Shown one piece after another: positions 7,170-14,781 of a stretch of 22,778 nt of DNA (positions are counted from its first letter, which is position 1; the number at the start of each line of letters is the position of its first letter). The position numbers and the translations under genes were made by a program. The stretch comes from Lachnospiraceae bacterium UBA5895 (GTDB lineage Bacteria > Bacillota > Clostridia > Lachnospirales > Lachnospiraceae): assembly GCA_002431915.1 (NCBI GenBank), contig DJEP01000053.1:1-22778 (forward strand), written 5' to 3'. The notes beneath the pieces were generated by a model. The model saw nothing but the letters and a program-made list of their open reading frames with translations. It had not been told where the DNA came from and searched no databases.

Positions 7170-8540
7170 TCATTCACCTTTTGCAATCTGTCTTGCTACA
7201 TAGACACCGCTGGCGGATGCGTGGGACAGGGAATGGGTCACACCGCTGCCGTCGCCGATGATGTACAGACCCTTGTGGCAGCTTTCGAGATGTTCGTCCA
7301 GTTCCACTTCCATATTATAGAATTTGACTTCCACACCGTAGAGCAGGGTATCGTCATTGGCGGTACCGGGAGCGATTTTGTCCAGTGCGTAGATCATTTC
7401 GATGATGCCGTCCAAGATACGCTTGGGCAGCACCAGACTTAAGTCACCGGGGGTCGCGGCCAGAGTAGGCTCCACCATGCCTTCGGCAATACGTTTTGCA
7501 TTACTGCGTCGGCCTCTCATCAGATCGCCGAAACGCTGTACGATGACACCGCCGCCCAGCATGTTGGAGAGGCGGGCGATGCTTTCACCGTAGCCGTTGC
7601 TGTCCTTGAAGGGCTCGGAGAAATGCTTGGCAACCAACAGAGCAAAGTTGGTGTTCTCGGTCTGCTTGTCGGCGCCTTCGTAGCTGTGCCCGTTAACGGT
7701 GACGATGCCGTTGGTGTTCTCATTTACGACGATACCGTGAGGATTCATACAGAAAGTACGCACGGAATCCTCGAATTTCTCGGTACGGTATACGATTTTG
7801 CTCTCATACAGTTCATCGGTCAGATGGGAGAAGATGACTGCGGGAAGCTCCACGCGGACACCGATGTCCACACGGTTGGACTTGGTGTTGATGTCCAGAT
7901 CCTTACAGATCTGCTCCATCCATTTGCTGCCGCTTCGACCTACGGAGATGATGCACTTATCACAGTCATAGGATTCGTTCTCACAGCAGATGCGGTAACC
8001 GCTCTCTATGGTCTCCACGGTCTTCACCGGAGTATCGAAATAGAAGGTTACCTTATCCTTCAGTTCTGCGTACAGATTCTCCAGTACGATAAAGTTGATA
8101 TCGGTACCTAAGTGACGCACGGAAGCGTCTAAGAGGTTTAACTTATTTTGCATGCAGATCTTTTTAAAAGAGGTGCCTGCGGTGGAGTACAGCTTCGTGC
8201 CCTCACCGCCAAACTTCATATTGATATCATCCACATATTTCATCAGATCGATGGCCTGACTTTTGCCAATGTATTCGTATAAAGTGCCGCCGAAAGCGTT
8301 GGTGATGTTGTATTTGCCGTCGGAAAAAGCGCCTGCACCGCCGAAACCGCTCATGATGGAACAGCTCTTACAGTTGATGCAGCTCTTTATCTTGTCACCG
8401 TCGATGGGACAGTGGCGCTTCTCCAGGGGATGACCGGACTCGAAAACGGCGATTTTCAGGTCGGGATTCTGCTGTACCAGTTCGTAAGCGGAGAAGATAC
8501 CGCCGGGACCGGCACCGATAATGATTACGTCATATTTCAT
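7170..8540 (-). CDS. FAD-dependent dehydrogenase, COG2509 type
   Basis: A 456-aa flavoprotein. The N-terminus DVIIIGAGPGGIFSAYELVQ (residues 4-23) is a Rossmann GxGxxG FAD-binding fold, and the end has LYIIGDGSGVTHSLSHASASGVYVA, the second FAD-contacting block. A conserved-looking cysteine group, C44, C54, C57 and C60, precedes GFGGAGAFSDGK, a feature of this uncharacterised dehydrogenase family; whether it binds an iron-sulfur cluster or is redox active is not established. The middle contains a VGRSGSKW segment and a substrate domain. The substrate is unknown. AAAGGAA stands about 9 nt before the ATG on the minus strand, and an extended -10 promoter lies about 65 nt upstream. It is the first gene of the probable operon with the DegV and plsC genes. 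Confidence 0.87.
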   Translation of the reverse strand: MKYDVIIIGAGPGGIFSAYELVQQNPDLKIAVFESGHPLEKRHCPIDGDKIKSCINCKSCSIMSGFGGAGAFSDGKYNITNAFGGTLYEYIGKSQAIDLMKYVDDINMKFGGEGTKLYSTAGTSFKKICMQNKLNLLDASVRHLGTDINFIVLENLYAELKDKVTFYFDTPVKTVETIESGYRICCENESYDCDKCIISVGRSGSKWMEQICKDLDINTKSNRVDIGVRVELPAVIFSHLTDELYESKIVYRTEKFEDSVRTFCMNPHGIVVNENTNGIVTVNGHSYEGADKQTENTNFALLVAKHFSEPFKDSNGYGESIARLSNMLGGGVIVQRFGDLMRGRRSNAKRIAEGMVEPTLAATPGDLSLVLPKRILDGIIEMIYALDKIAPGTANDDTLLYGVEVKFYNMEVELDEHLESCHKGLYIIGDGSGVTHSLSHASASGVYVARQIAKGE

Positions 8541-8604
8541 AGGGAAAGGTTCCTTTCTTAGTGTTCTCTTTTCTCTTCGGTAAAACCAAAAACATCCAAA
8601 ATAT

Positions 8605-8613
8605 AGTATAGCA
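8605..8613 (-). promoter_or_regulatory. Extended -10 promoter of the dehydrogenase-DegV-plsC operon
   Basis: On the minus strand the sequence reads TGCTATACT, an extended -10 (TGn) plus TATACT. No good -35 hexamer is visible, as is common for extended -10 promoters. The distance to the dehydrogenase ATG is about 65 nt. Confidence 0.6.
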
Positions 8614-8694
8614 CATTATTAGAGAAAAAGGGGAATAGAAATATAGCAAAATATGTGATAAAATCATAAATTACAGGCTGTTTGGAAAGGGTTT

Positions 8695-9172
8695 GTGAAA
8701 TGGAAGCAACAGATCTACTTCTGCGGCATGCCCTTTTTCATGCTGTACAATTACGGAGCTGCTATTCTACATGCCGTGGGAGATACGAAGAGCCCCCTGT
8801 TGTTTTTGATCATCTCGGGAGCCATTAACGCAGTGCTAAACCTGTTCCTGGATCGAAGCTGGAAATCCGGTGGGAGTATCTGCTGCAGTCCTCGGTGAAT
8901 TCCTTCGGATCCATTGCCATGGCGGGATACACGGCGCCGGGAAGAAAAAACGTATGGACAGAGTGCTGATCGACTGCATGATCCTGTCCATCATCGGAAC
9001 GGTAGGTACGAGAATCTTCTGTATCTACGGGGTGTTCCCGTCGCACCGGTCACTGATGGTACTGTTTTTATCCTATCCGGCTTCCTGGACTGTGACCATA
9101 CTTTTGCAGGCAGTGTGTTTCTATTTTGTAAGGAAAAAAGTACACAGTACCATGCCGCAGGAAGAAACATAA
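8695..9172 (+). pseudogene. Decayed MATE-family efflux transporter remnant
   Basis: Pieces of a MATE transporter appear in order but in three different frames. Frame A (8695 to about 8850) gives YFCGMPFFMLYNYGAAILHAVGDTKSP... ending INAVLNLFL. Frame B (about 8856-8942) gives LLQSSVNSFGSIAMAGYTA. Frame C (about 8935-9172) gives KKRMDRVLIDCMILS, then TRIFCIYGVFPSHRSL and LSYPASWTVTILLQAVCFYFVRKK. In intact relatives these blocks are separated by many more residues, so there are internal deletions as well as frameshifts, and the N-terminal half is missing. Only about 480 nt remain of an expected 1.35 kb. A GTG at 8695 has GGAAAGGG close upstream, but the short product cannot be a working transporter. 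An intact, different MATE gene follows at once. Confidence 0.85.
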
Positions 9173-9250
9173 GAATATAAGACAGATGGTTACCGGGCGT
9201 GGAAGACCCGTGACTGCAAGCGATATACAGATAGAGAATTGAGGGATAAT

Positions 9251-10639
9251 ATGTTAGCTGAATTAAAGAAGAAATATATCGGAGACTGGGATTTTTACCG
9301 CAGATATCTGCTGCTGGCGATCCCGATGATCCTGCAGAATGCCATTACCAATCTGGTAAGCTTTTTAGATAATATCATGGTGGGACAGCTGGGTACGGAG
9401 CAGATGTCCGGCGTCGCCATCGTGAACCAGCTGATCTTTGTATACAATCTGGCGATCTTCGGAGCCGTATCCGCAGCCAGCATCTTCGGTGCCCAGTACT
9501 TCGGCAAGGGCAACCACAAGGGACACATGTATTCCTTCCGGTTTAAGCTGTATGCCACGCTGCTGGTGACCGGCGGGGCAATATTGCTGTTCCTTACCAA
9601 AGGTTCCGCGCTGGTCTCTCTGTATCTGACGGATACGGTGGGAAACGGTGCCACGGATGTCGCACTGAAATACGGTCTGGAATATCTGGCAATCATGATG
9701 GTGGGGCTGATTCCCTTTGCTGTGAACCAGTCTTATGCTACGAATATCAAGGAGACCGGACAGACCTTTATTCCCATGCTTGCCAGTTTCGTGGCGGTGG
9801 GAAGTAATGCGCTGTTAGATTATCTGTTGATCTTCGGTATCGGACCTTTTCCGGAGCTGGGCGTGCGGGGAGCTGCATTGGCTACGGTGATCGCCCGTTA
9901 TATCGAGGCACTGATTGTGGTGATCTGGGCACATATGCACCGGGCGAAGAACCGTTATCTGGAGGGTGCCTATACCGGCTTTGGCATTCCTTTTGCGGAG
10001 TTGAAAGTGATCCTCGTCAAGGGCTTCCCGTTAATGGTGAACGAGGTGCTGTGGGCAGCGGGAATGACTACCGTGACCCAGTGCTATTCCGTCAGAGGTC
10101 TGGACGTGGTGGCGGGATTAAATATTGCCTCCACCATTACGAACCTGTTCAATATTGTGTATCTCCAGCTGGGATCCTGCATCAGCATCGTGGTGGGACA
10201 GTATCTGGGAGCCGGCAAATTGGAGGATGCCAAGGACGCGGACAACAAGATGATCGTATTCAGCGTCTTCTGCTGTGTGATCATGGCGGCACTGATGTTT
10301 GTGGTAGGAGGATTTTTCCCCGGCATTTACAATACTTCAGAAGAGATCAAGGAGCTGGCAACGCAGTTCATCGCAGTCTCGGCAATCATCATGCCATTTT
10401 GCGCTTTCAGCCATGCGTCCTATTTTACCCTGCGTTCCGGCGGCAAGACGGTGGTGACCTTCTTGTTTGATTCGGTGTTTACCTGGGTGATCGTGGTGCC
10501 TGCGGCATATCTGCTGGCGCATTTCACCGGACTGGGAATCGTAAGCATTTATTTCCTGGTGCAGGGTACGGAGATGATCAAGGTGATCATCGGTTACCTG
10601 ATGGTGAAGAGTAATGTCTGGGTGGTACAGATGGTATAG
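9251..10639 (+). CDS. MATE-family efflux transporter
   Basis: A 462-aa integral membrane protein with about twelve predicted membrane segments in two homologous halves. MATE transporters exchange cations or drugs for Na+ or H+. Diagnostic blocks are LAIPMILQNAITNLVSFLDNIMVGQLG near the start, NQLIFVYNLAIFGAVSAASIF, GLIPFAVNQSYATNIKETGQT, and in the second half KGFPLMVNEVLWAAGMTT and VGQYLGAGKLEDAK. I start at ATG 9251 because GAGGG (9241-9245) is 5 nt upstream; a TTG at 9239 would place that site inside the gene. It is full length and lies between the MATE remnant upstream and a LysR-type remnant convergent with it (5 nt apart). The substrate is unknown. Confidence 0.92.
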   Translation: MLAELKKKYIGDWDFYRRYLLLAIPMILQNAITNLVSFLDNIMVGQLGTEQMSGVAIVNQLIFVYNLAIFGAVSAASIFGAQYFGKGNHKGHMYSFRFKLYATLLVTGGAILLFLTKGSALVSLYLTDTVGNGATDVALKYGLEYLAIMMVGLIPFAVNQSYATNIKETGQTFIPMLASFVAVGSNALLDYLLIFGIGPFPELGVRGAALATVIARYIEALIVVIWAHMHRAKNRYLEGAYTGFGIPFAELKVILVKGFPLMVNEVLWAAGMTTVTQCYSVRGLDVVAGLNIASTITNLFNIVYLQLGSCISIVVGQYLGAGKLEDAKDADNKMIVFSVFCCVIMAALMFVVGGFFPGIYNTSEEIKELATQFIAVSAIIMPFCAFSHASYFTLRSGGKTVVTFLFDSVFTWVIVVPAAYLLAHFTGLGIVSIYFLVQGTEMIKVIIGYLMVKSNVWVVQMV

Positions 10640-10644
10640 GTATT

Positions 10645-11283
10645 TTATTGATCGTAGGAGCCCCGTTTGTGGGCATATGTAAGATTTAACGAACGGTCTC
10701 CAACAGATACTGCAGCATGGTCTGGGACACCACGGAGTTGGCAGTCTTGGAGAATGCCAGTCCCAGCGTACGGTGACAGCGGGGAGATGGTGACCCCTAA
10801 TCCGTTCCGGACGAAGGAAATGATCAGGGTATCGTCCCGGAAACTGTAAGAAATCTTCGGACGGATGGGACATTTTGTCAGAAGATGCTGGATATCGTTA
10901 TCACATCCCGGGGTCTCGATGATCATAGGATATTCAAACAACTCCGGCAGGGTGATGCTGTCTTTTTCCGCCAGAGGATGCCCCTCGGGGAACACGGCAC
11001 ATAAGGGATCGTCAAGCAGTGGATAAAAGGTCAGATCATCCGCCACAATGGAGGATAAAAATCCGCAGTCTACCTGCCCGTGAATGATCCAGTCCCGGAT
11101 CTCATCGTAATTGCCATCAAAAATTTCTACGTCCACCTTCGGATAATTTTCCCGGAAAAAATGAACCACGTCCGGCATCCATAGGGCGGTGATGTTGGAA
11201 AAACTGCCGACCCGCAGTTTCCCTTCAATTTTATTGTTGATATTGAAGGCTGCCTGGCGCAGCTTGTCCTTTTGTTCTTTCAT
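10645..11283 (-). pseudogene. LysR-type regulator remnant: no HTH, frameshifted C-terminus
   Basis: The open frame (212 codons) begins MKEQKDKLRQAAFNINNKIEGKLRVGSFSNITALWMPDVV, which is the linker helix and effector-binding domain of a LysR regulator; the roughly 75-residue winged helix-turn-helix that should come first is missing, and the DNA beyond 11283 does not encode it in any frame I read. After GLGVTISP the frame continues as an unrelated tail, but the adjacent frame reads CHRTLGLAFSKTANSVVSQTMLQYLLETVR and a stop at 10686-10688, the proper end of a LysR protein. About 10-20 residues between the two parts are lost, so a deletion not divisible by three has occurred. GGGGTGA just before the ATG could still allow translation of the shortened product, but it could not bind DNA by the usual domain. 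Confidence 0.85.
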
Positions 11284-11329
11284 GATTTCACCCCGAAAAT
11301 TTATGAGTCAGCTTTTTTATCTTAAGCTC

Positions 11330-11376
11330 ACGAATTCGTGCTTCGCACTCTACATCCTGCTTCGCAGGATATTCGT
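11330..11376. repeat. Compact palindromic element with two GCGAAGC mini-hairpins
   Basis: Outer arms ACGAAT (11330-11335) and ATTCGT (11371-11376) enclose two hairpins: GTGC-TTC-GCAC (11338-11348) and ATCCTGC-TTC-GCAGGAT (11354-11370). On the minus strand both tips read GCGAAGC, a sequence known to form an exceptionally stable DNA mini-hairpin. The whole can fold as a three-way junction. It looks like a REP-like or transposase-recognised element, but no second copy is in the window. Confidence 0.6.
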
Positions 11377-11399
11377 TCACTAATGAAACTTATACATAC

Positions 11400-11422
11400 C
11401 AGTAAAAACATTCGTTTTACTG
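11400..11422. promoter_or_regulatory. Inverted repeat at the start of the LysR-remnant transcript
   Basis: CAGTAAAA (11400-11407) and TTTTACTG (11415-11422) are perfect 8-bp inverted arms with a 7-nt loop. It sits next to a minus-strand promoter-like pair, so it may be an old operator or a 5' hairpin. Confidence 0.45.
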
Positions 11423-11424
11423 AT

Positions 11425-11452
11425 AGTATAACACATAGTATCCTCATGTCAT
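11425..11452 (-). promoter_or_regulatory. Candidate minus-strand promoter toward the LysR remnant
   Basis: Read on the minus strand: ATGACA (11452-11447), a 16-nt spacer, TATACT (11430-11425). It would transcribe toward the LysR remnant, suggesting that the promoter outlived the loss of the DNA-binding domain. Confidence 0.45.
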
Positions 11453-11478
11453 AAGTGTTTTAAGGAATCGGACAAGAA

Positions 11479-11513
11479 ACAACTTGTTAGCAGAAGCATA
11501 CAAGTTGTAAAAT
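11479..11513 (+). promoter_or_regulatory. araA promoter covered by a perfect inverted-repeat operator
   Basis: ACAACTTGT (11479-11487) and ACAAGTTGT (11500-11508) are perfect 9-bp inverted repeats separated by 12 nt (21 bp centre to centre, two helical turns). A promoter reads TTGTTA (11484-11489), 18-nt spacer, TAAAAT (11508-11513), so the operator covers the -35 and ends at the -10 box, as expected for repression. The ACTTGT/ACAAGT half-sites recall the TTGTAC-type half-sites of AraR regulators, but the wide spacing differs from the compact Bacillus AraR site; the regulator is not known. Confidence 0.7.
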
Positions 11514-11553
11514 AGTAATATCGAATTGTATTCAATGACAGGAGGTATTACTT

Positions 11554-13050
11554 ATGTTACAGACGAAAAATTATCAATTCTGGTTTTGTACGGGATCACA
11601 GGACTTGTATGGGGACGAGTGCCTGGCGAAGGTAGCGGAGCATTCCCACAAGATCGTGGATGCTCTGAACGCTTCCGGCGTATTACCCTATGAAGTGGTA
11701 TGGAAGCCGACGTTAATTACCAACGAACTGATCCGCCGTACCTTTAATGAAGCGAATCTGGATGAAAACTGCGCCGGTGTCATCACCTGGATGCACACCT
11801 TCTCTCCGGCGAAGTCCTGGATCCTGGGACTGCAGGAGTATCGCAAGCCTCTGCTGCATTTCCACACCCAGTTCAACGAGGAACTGCCCTATGACACCAT
11901 CGACATGGATTTCATGAACGAGAATCAGTCTGCTCACGGCGACAGAGAGTACGGTCATATTGTGACCCGTATGCGCATGGAACGTAAGGTTGTGGTAGGT
12001 CACTGGTCTGACCCGATCGTACAGGGCAAGATCGCATCCTGGATGCGCACCGCAGTCGGCGTAGTGGAGAGCAGCCATATCCGTGTCATGCGTGTGGCTG
12101 ACAACATGCGTAACGTAGCGGTAACCGAAGGCGACAAGGTAGAGGCACAGATCAAGTTCGGCTGGGAAGTGGATGCTTACCCCGTAAATGAGATCGCAGA
12201 GAGCGTAGATGCTGTCTCCGCATCCGATGTCAATGCACTGGTAGACGAGTACTACGAGAAATACAATATTTTATTAGAGGGAAGAGACCCCGGAGAGTTC
12301 AAAAAGCATGTGGCAGTACAGGCACAGATCGAACTGGGATTTGAGCGTTTCCTGGAAGAGAAGAATTACCAGGCAATCGTTACCCACTTCGGAGATCTGG
12401 GTGCACTGAAGCAGCTGCCCGGCCTGGCTATCCAGAGACTGATGGAGAAGGGCTACGGCTTCGGCGCCGAGGGCGACTGGAAGGTAGCCGCTATGGTACG
12501 CCTGATGAAGATCATGACTGCAGGCATGAAGGATGCCAAAGGTACCTCCATGCTGGAAGATTATACCTACAACCTGATCAAGGGTAAGGAAGGTATTCTG
12601 GAAGCACATATGCTGGAGATCTGCCCCACTATCGCGGACGGTCCCATCAGCATCAAGTGCCAGCCCCTGTCCATGGGAGACAGAGAAGATCCCGCCAGAC
12701 TGGTATTTACTTCCAAGGAAGGACACGGTATCGCTACTTCCATGATTGATCTGGGCAATCGTTTCCGCCTGATCATCAACGATGTAAACTGCAAGAAAGT
12801 GGAGAAGCCCATGCCGAAGCTTCCCGTAGCGACGAACTTCTGGACCCCAGAACCGGATCTGTACACCGGTGCGGAAGCCTGGATCCTGGCAGGCGGTGCA
12901 CACCATACCGCATTTACTTACGATCTGACCGCAGAGCAGATGGGTGACTGGGCAGCCATGATGGGCATTGAGGCGGTCTACATCGACAAGGATACGAAGA
13001 TCCGCAACCTGAAGAGGGACCTGATGCTGGGAGAAGTATTCTACCGCTAA
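11554..13050 (+). CDS. araA: L-arabinose isomerase
   Basis: A 498-aa enzyme, the usual AraA length, converting L-arabinose to L-ribulose in the cytoplasm; this is the first step of bacterial arabinose use. The N-terminus YQFWFCTGSQDLYG and the HTFSPAKSWI, HTQFNEELPYDTIDMDFMN and GHWSDPIVQGKIASWMRTA blocks are characteristic. The Mn2+-binding residues can be placed by alignment with the known E. coli pattern: E307 (GAEGDWK), E335 (MLEDYTYN), H352 (EAHMLE) and the H450/H451 pair (GGAHHTAF). AGGAGG lies 8 nt before the ATG. It has its own promoter and operator. araB and araD, which normally complete the pathway, are not within the window, so the gene is either alone or they lie elsewhere. The two-component system and sugar importer follow in the same direction. 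Confidence 0.97.
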   Translation: MLQTKNYQFWFCTGSQDLYGDECLAKVAEHSHKIVDALNASGVLPYEVVWKPTLITNELIRRTFNEANLDENCAGVITWMHTFSPAKSWILGLQEYRKPLLHFHTQFNEELPYDTIDMDFMNENQSAHGDREYGHIVTRMRMERKVVVGHWSDPIVQGKIASWMRTAVGVVESSHIRVMRVADNMRNVAVTEGDKVEAQIKFGWEVDAYPVNEIAESVDAVSASDVNALVDEYYEKYNILLEGRDPGEFKKHVAVQAQIELGFERFLEEKNYQAIVTHFGDLGALKQLPGLAIQRLMEKGYGFGAEGDWKVAAMVRLMKIMTAGMKDAKGTSMLEDYTYNLIKGKEGILEAHMLEICPTIADGPISIKCQPLSMGDREDPARLVFTSKEGHGIATSMIDLGNRFRLIINDVNCKKVEKPMPKLPVATNFWTPEPDLYTGAEAWILAGGAHHTAFTYDLTAEQMGDWAAMMGIEAVYIDKDTKIRNLKRDLMLGEVFYR

Positions 13051-13069
13051 ATTTTTCTACCCGAAGGAC

Positions 13070-13095
13070 CTGTTTTCATGTATAATAGAAAACAG
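13070..13095 (+). promoter_or_regulatory. Promoter of the two-component genes with inverted repeat around the -10
   Basis: A perfect -10 TATAAT (13081-13086) sits in the loop of a perfect 8-bp inverted repeat, CTGTTTTC (13070-13077) and GAAAACAG (13088-13095). No TTGACA-like -35 is present 17 nt upstream (it reads TACCCG), so an activator may be needed, or the repeat is an operator. No T-run follows, which speaks against a terminator. Confidence 0.55.
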
Positions 13096-13152
13096 TGATG
13101 CAGAGAACGAAACAGAGACTCTGTCTGTAGGTAGAAGAAGGGTATTGCAGAA

Positions 13153-14757
13153 ATGTTAAAAGTGTTTTTGGTGGAGGATGAGTTTGTCATCCGCGAGGGA
13201 ATCAAAAATAATATTGACTGGAAGGCTCATGGTTATGAGTTCTGTGGGGAGGCCGGCGACGGAGAGCTGGCTTACCCCGTGATCCAGAAATTACGTCCGG
13301 ATATCGTGATCACCGATATCCGGATGCCGTTTATGGACGGGCTGGAACTGAGCCGCCTGATCCGGAAGGAACTTCCGGATACGGAGATTATTATTTTGTC
13401 CGGATATCAGGAGTTCGAATATGCCAAGGAAGCTATCAAGCTGGGAGTGGCACAGTATCTGTCCAAGCCAATCAACGGTGAGGAACTGCTGGCGGAACTG
13501 GACGAACTGTCGGCGAAGATCGAGGAGAAGCGCAGAGCCATCCAAATCAGAGAGCGGTATTTGCAGGAGATGGAGGAGAACAGCTTAAGAGAGCGCAGAC
13601 AGATGTTCCAGGAGCTGGTCACCGGAGAGAGCACCGTGGCGGAGCTGTTGGAATCGGCGGAAGGTCTTGGAATCGATCTGCCAGCGCCATGGTACAACAT
13701 CATTCTGTTCAAGACCCAGTCCCTGCGGCACGCCCAGGATGAGTACTCCGACAGCCTGATCCGGATCGAGCAGGAACTGCGTAGTCTGGAGGACGGGAAG
13801 ATGGTGATCGCTTTTGACCGTAATTTGGAAGGCAAGGCTTTTTTATTAAAAGCAGATTCCGAGGAGCAGCTGTTACTTAACCAGCAGGAGTATATTGAGA
13901 AGATCAAAGATATTATGGAAGGCTACGAGCATATCCGGTATTTCGGAGGCATCGGTAAGCCGGTGAACCGTCTGCGGGAGCTTCCGGTATCTTTTGAGCA
14001 GGCAAGCCATGCTTTTGCCCACAGATATCTGGTGCAGGACAGCAGGATCCTGGACAGCGGACACATGACGCAGGAAACGCCGGCGGGGGATTCCTTTGAT
14101 ATCAAGGAAGTCAATCCCAAACAGATCGACCGCACGAGAATCCAGGAATTCTTAAAACAGGGAGACCGGGAGGAAGTGGTCTACTTTGTGGAAGAATTTT
14201 TCAAGGATCTGAGCAACAAGGCACTGCAGTCCAATATTTTTAGACAGTATATCACCATGGATGCTTACTTTTGCGTGGCGGATTTCTTAGAGAGCTTACA
14301 GACGGATACGCAGGAACTGGAGACTCCCAGCAAGGAGAAGAAGACGCAGCAGGACAGTGAGAGCGCGATCCATTATATTACGAGAATTTTAGAGAAAGCA
14401 CTGGAAGCAAGAGACAGAGCAGCCAGCAGCCGGTATGACGATGTGGTGAATCAGGTGATGAAATACATCGAGGAAAATTATGCGGATGAGGATCTTTCCC
14501 TGAACCTTCTGGCATCCCATGTGAATTTCTCCCCGAATCATCTGAGCATGATCTTCAGTCAGCAGACCGGACAGAGTTTCATCAAATATCTGACGGATTA
14601 CCGTATGAATAAAGCGAAAGAACTCTTACGCTGCACCGGCAAACGCAGCAGCCTGATCAGCCAGGAGGTGGGGTATAAGGATCCCCACTATTTTTCCTAT
14701 CTGTTCAAAAAGACCCAGGGAATGACCCCTACCCAGTACCGGGGCGGTACCAATTAG
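13153..14757 (+). CDS. AraC-type response regulator (YesN family)
   Basis: A 534-aa transcription regulator. Residues 1-120 are a receiver domain: acidic pocket E8/D9, phospho-acceptor D55 in DIVITDIRMPFMDG, and conserved K near LSKPING. The middle 300 residues have coiled-coil-like helices (about 120-155) and a linker domain typical of YesN proteins. Residues 430-534 carry two AraC-type helix-turn-helix units ending GYKDPHYFSYLFKKTQGMTPTQYR, the AraC signature. A GAAGGG ribosome binding site precedes the ATG by about 11 nt. The histidine kinase gene begins 24 nt after the stop, so the two are an operon and a cognate pair. The likely targets are the sugar importer genes downstream and perhaps araA; this is inferred from position. 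Confidence 0.93.
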   Translation: MLKVFLVEDEFVIREGIKNNIDWKAHGYEFCGEAGDGELAYPVIQKLRPDIVITDIRMPFMDGLELSRLIRKELPDTEIIILSGYQEFEYAKEAIKLGVAQYLSKPINGEELLAELDELSAKIEEKRRAIQIRERYLQEMEENSLRERRQMFQELVTGESTVAELLESAEGLGIDLPAPWYNIILFKTQSLRHAQDEYSDSLIRIEQELRSLEDGKMVIAFDRNLEGKAFLLKADSEEQLLLNQQEYIEKIKDIMEGYEHIRYFGGIGKPVNRLRELPVSFEQASHAFAHRYLVQDSRILDSGHMTQETPAGDSFDIKEVNPKQIDRTRIQEFLKQGDREEVVYFVEEFFKDLSNKALQSNIFRQYITMDAYFCVADFLESLQTDTQELETPSKEKKTQQDSESAIHYITRILEKALEARDRAASSRYDDVVNQVMKYIEENYADEDLSLNLLASHVNFSPNHLSMIFSQQTGQSFIKYLTDYRMNKAKELLRCTGKRSSLISQEVGYKDPHYFSYLFKKTQGMTPTQYRGGTN

Positions 14758-14781
14758 CCGCGGCTGCGAGAGGAGATTCTT

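Noticed and set aside
9239..9250. TTG 9239 as start of the intact MATE gene
   Set aside because: The only good ribosome binding site (GAGGG, 9241-9245) would fall inside the coding region; ATG 9251 fits it.
10337..10873. Minus-strand 178-codon frame across the MATE end and LysR remnant
   Set aside because: It has no LysR or other family pattern; the true continuation of LysR lies in the third frame and stops at 10686.
11189..11383. Small plus-strand frame over the LysR remnant start and hairpin element
   Set aside because: No ribosome binding site, and its C-terminal part is just the translation of the palindromic element.
12274..12906. Minus-strand 210-codon frame inside araA
   Set aside because: araA is unmistakable on the other strand; the long shadow results from biased codon use in a highly expressed gene.
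13101..13128. CAGAG/CTCTG pairings and a cre-like stretch upstream of the response regulator
   Set aside because: The pairing leaves almost no loop and the catabolite-control match is too weak to support.
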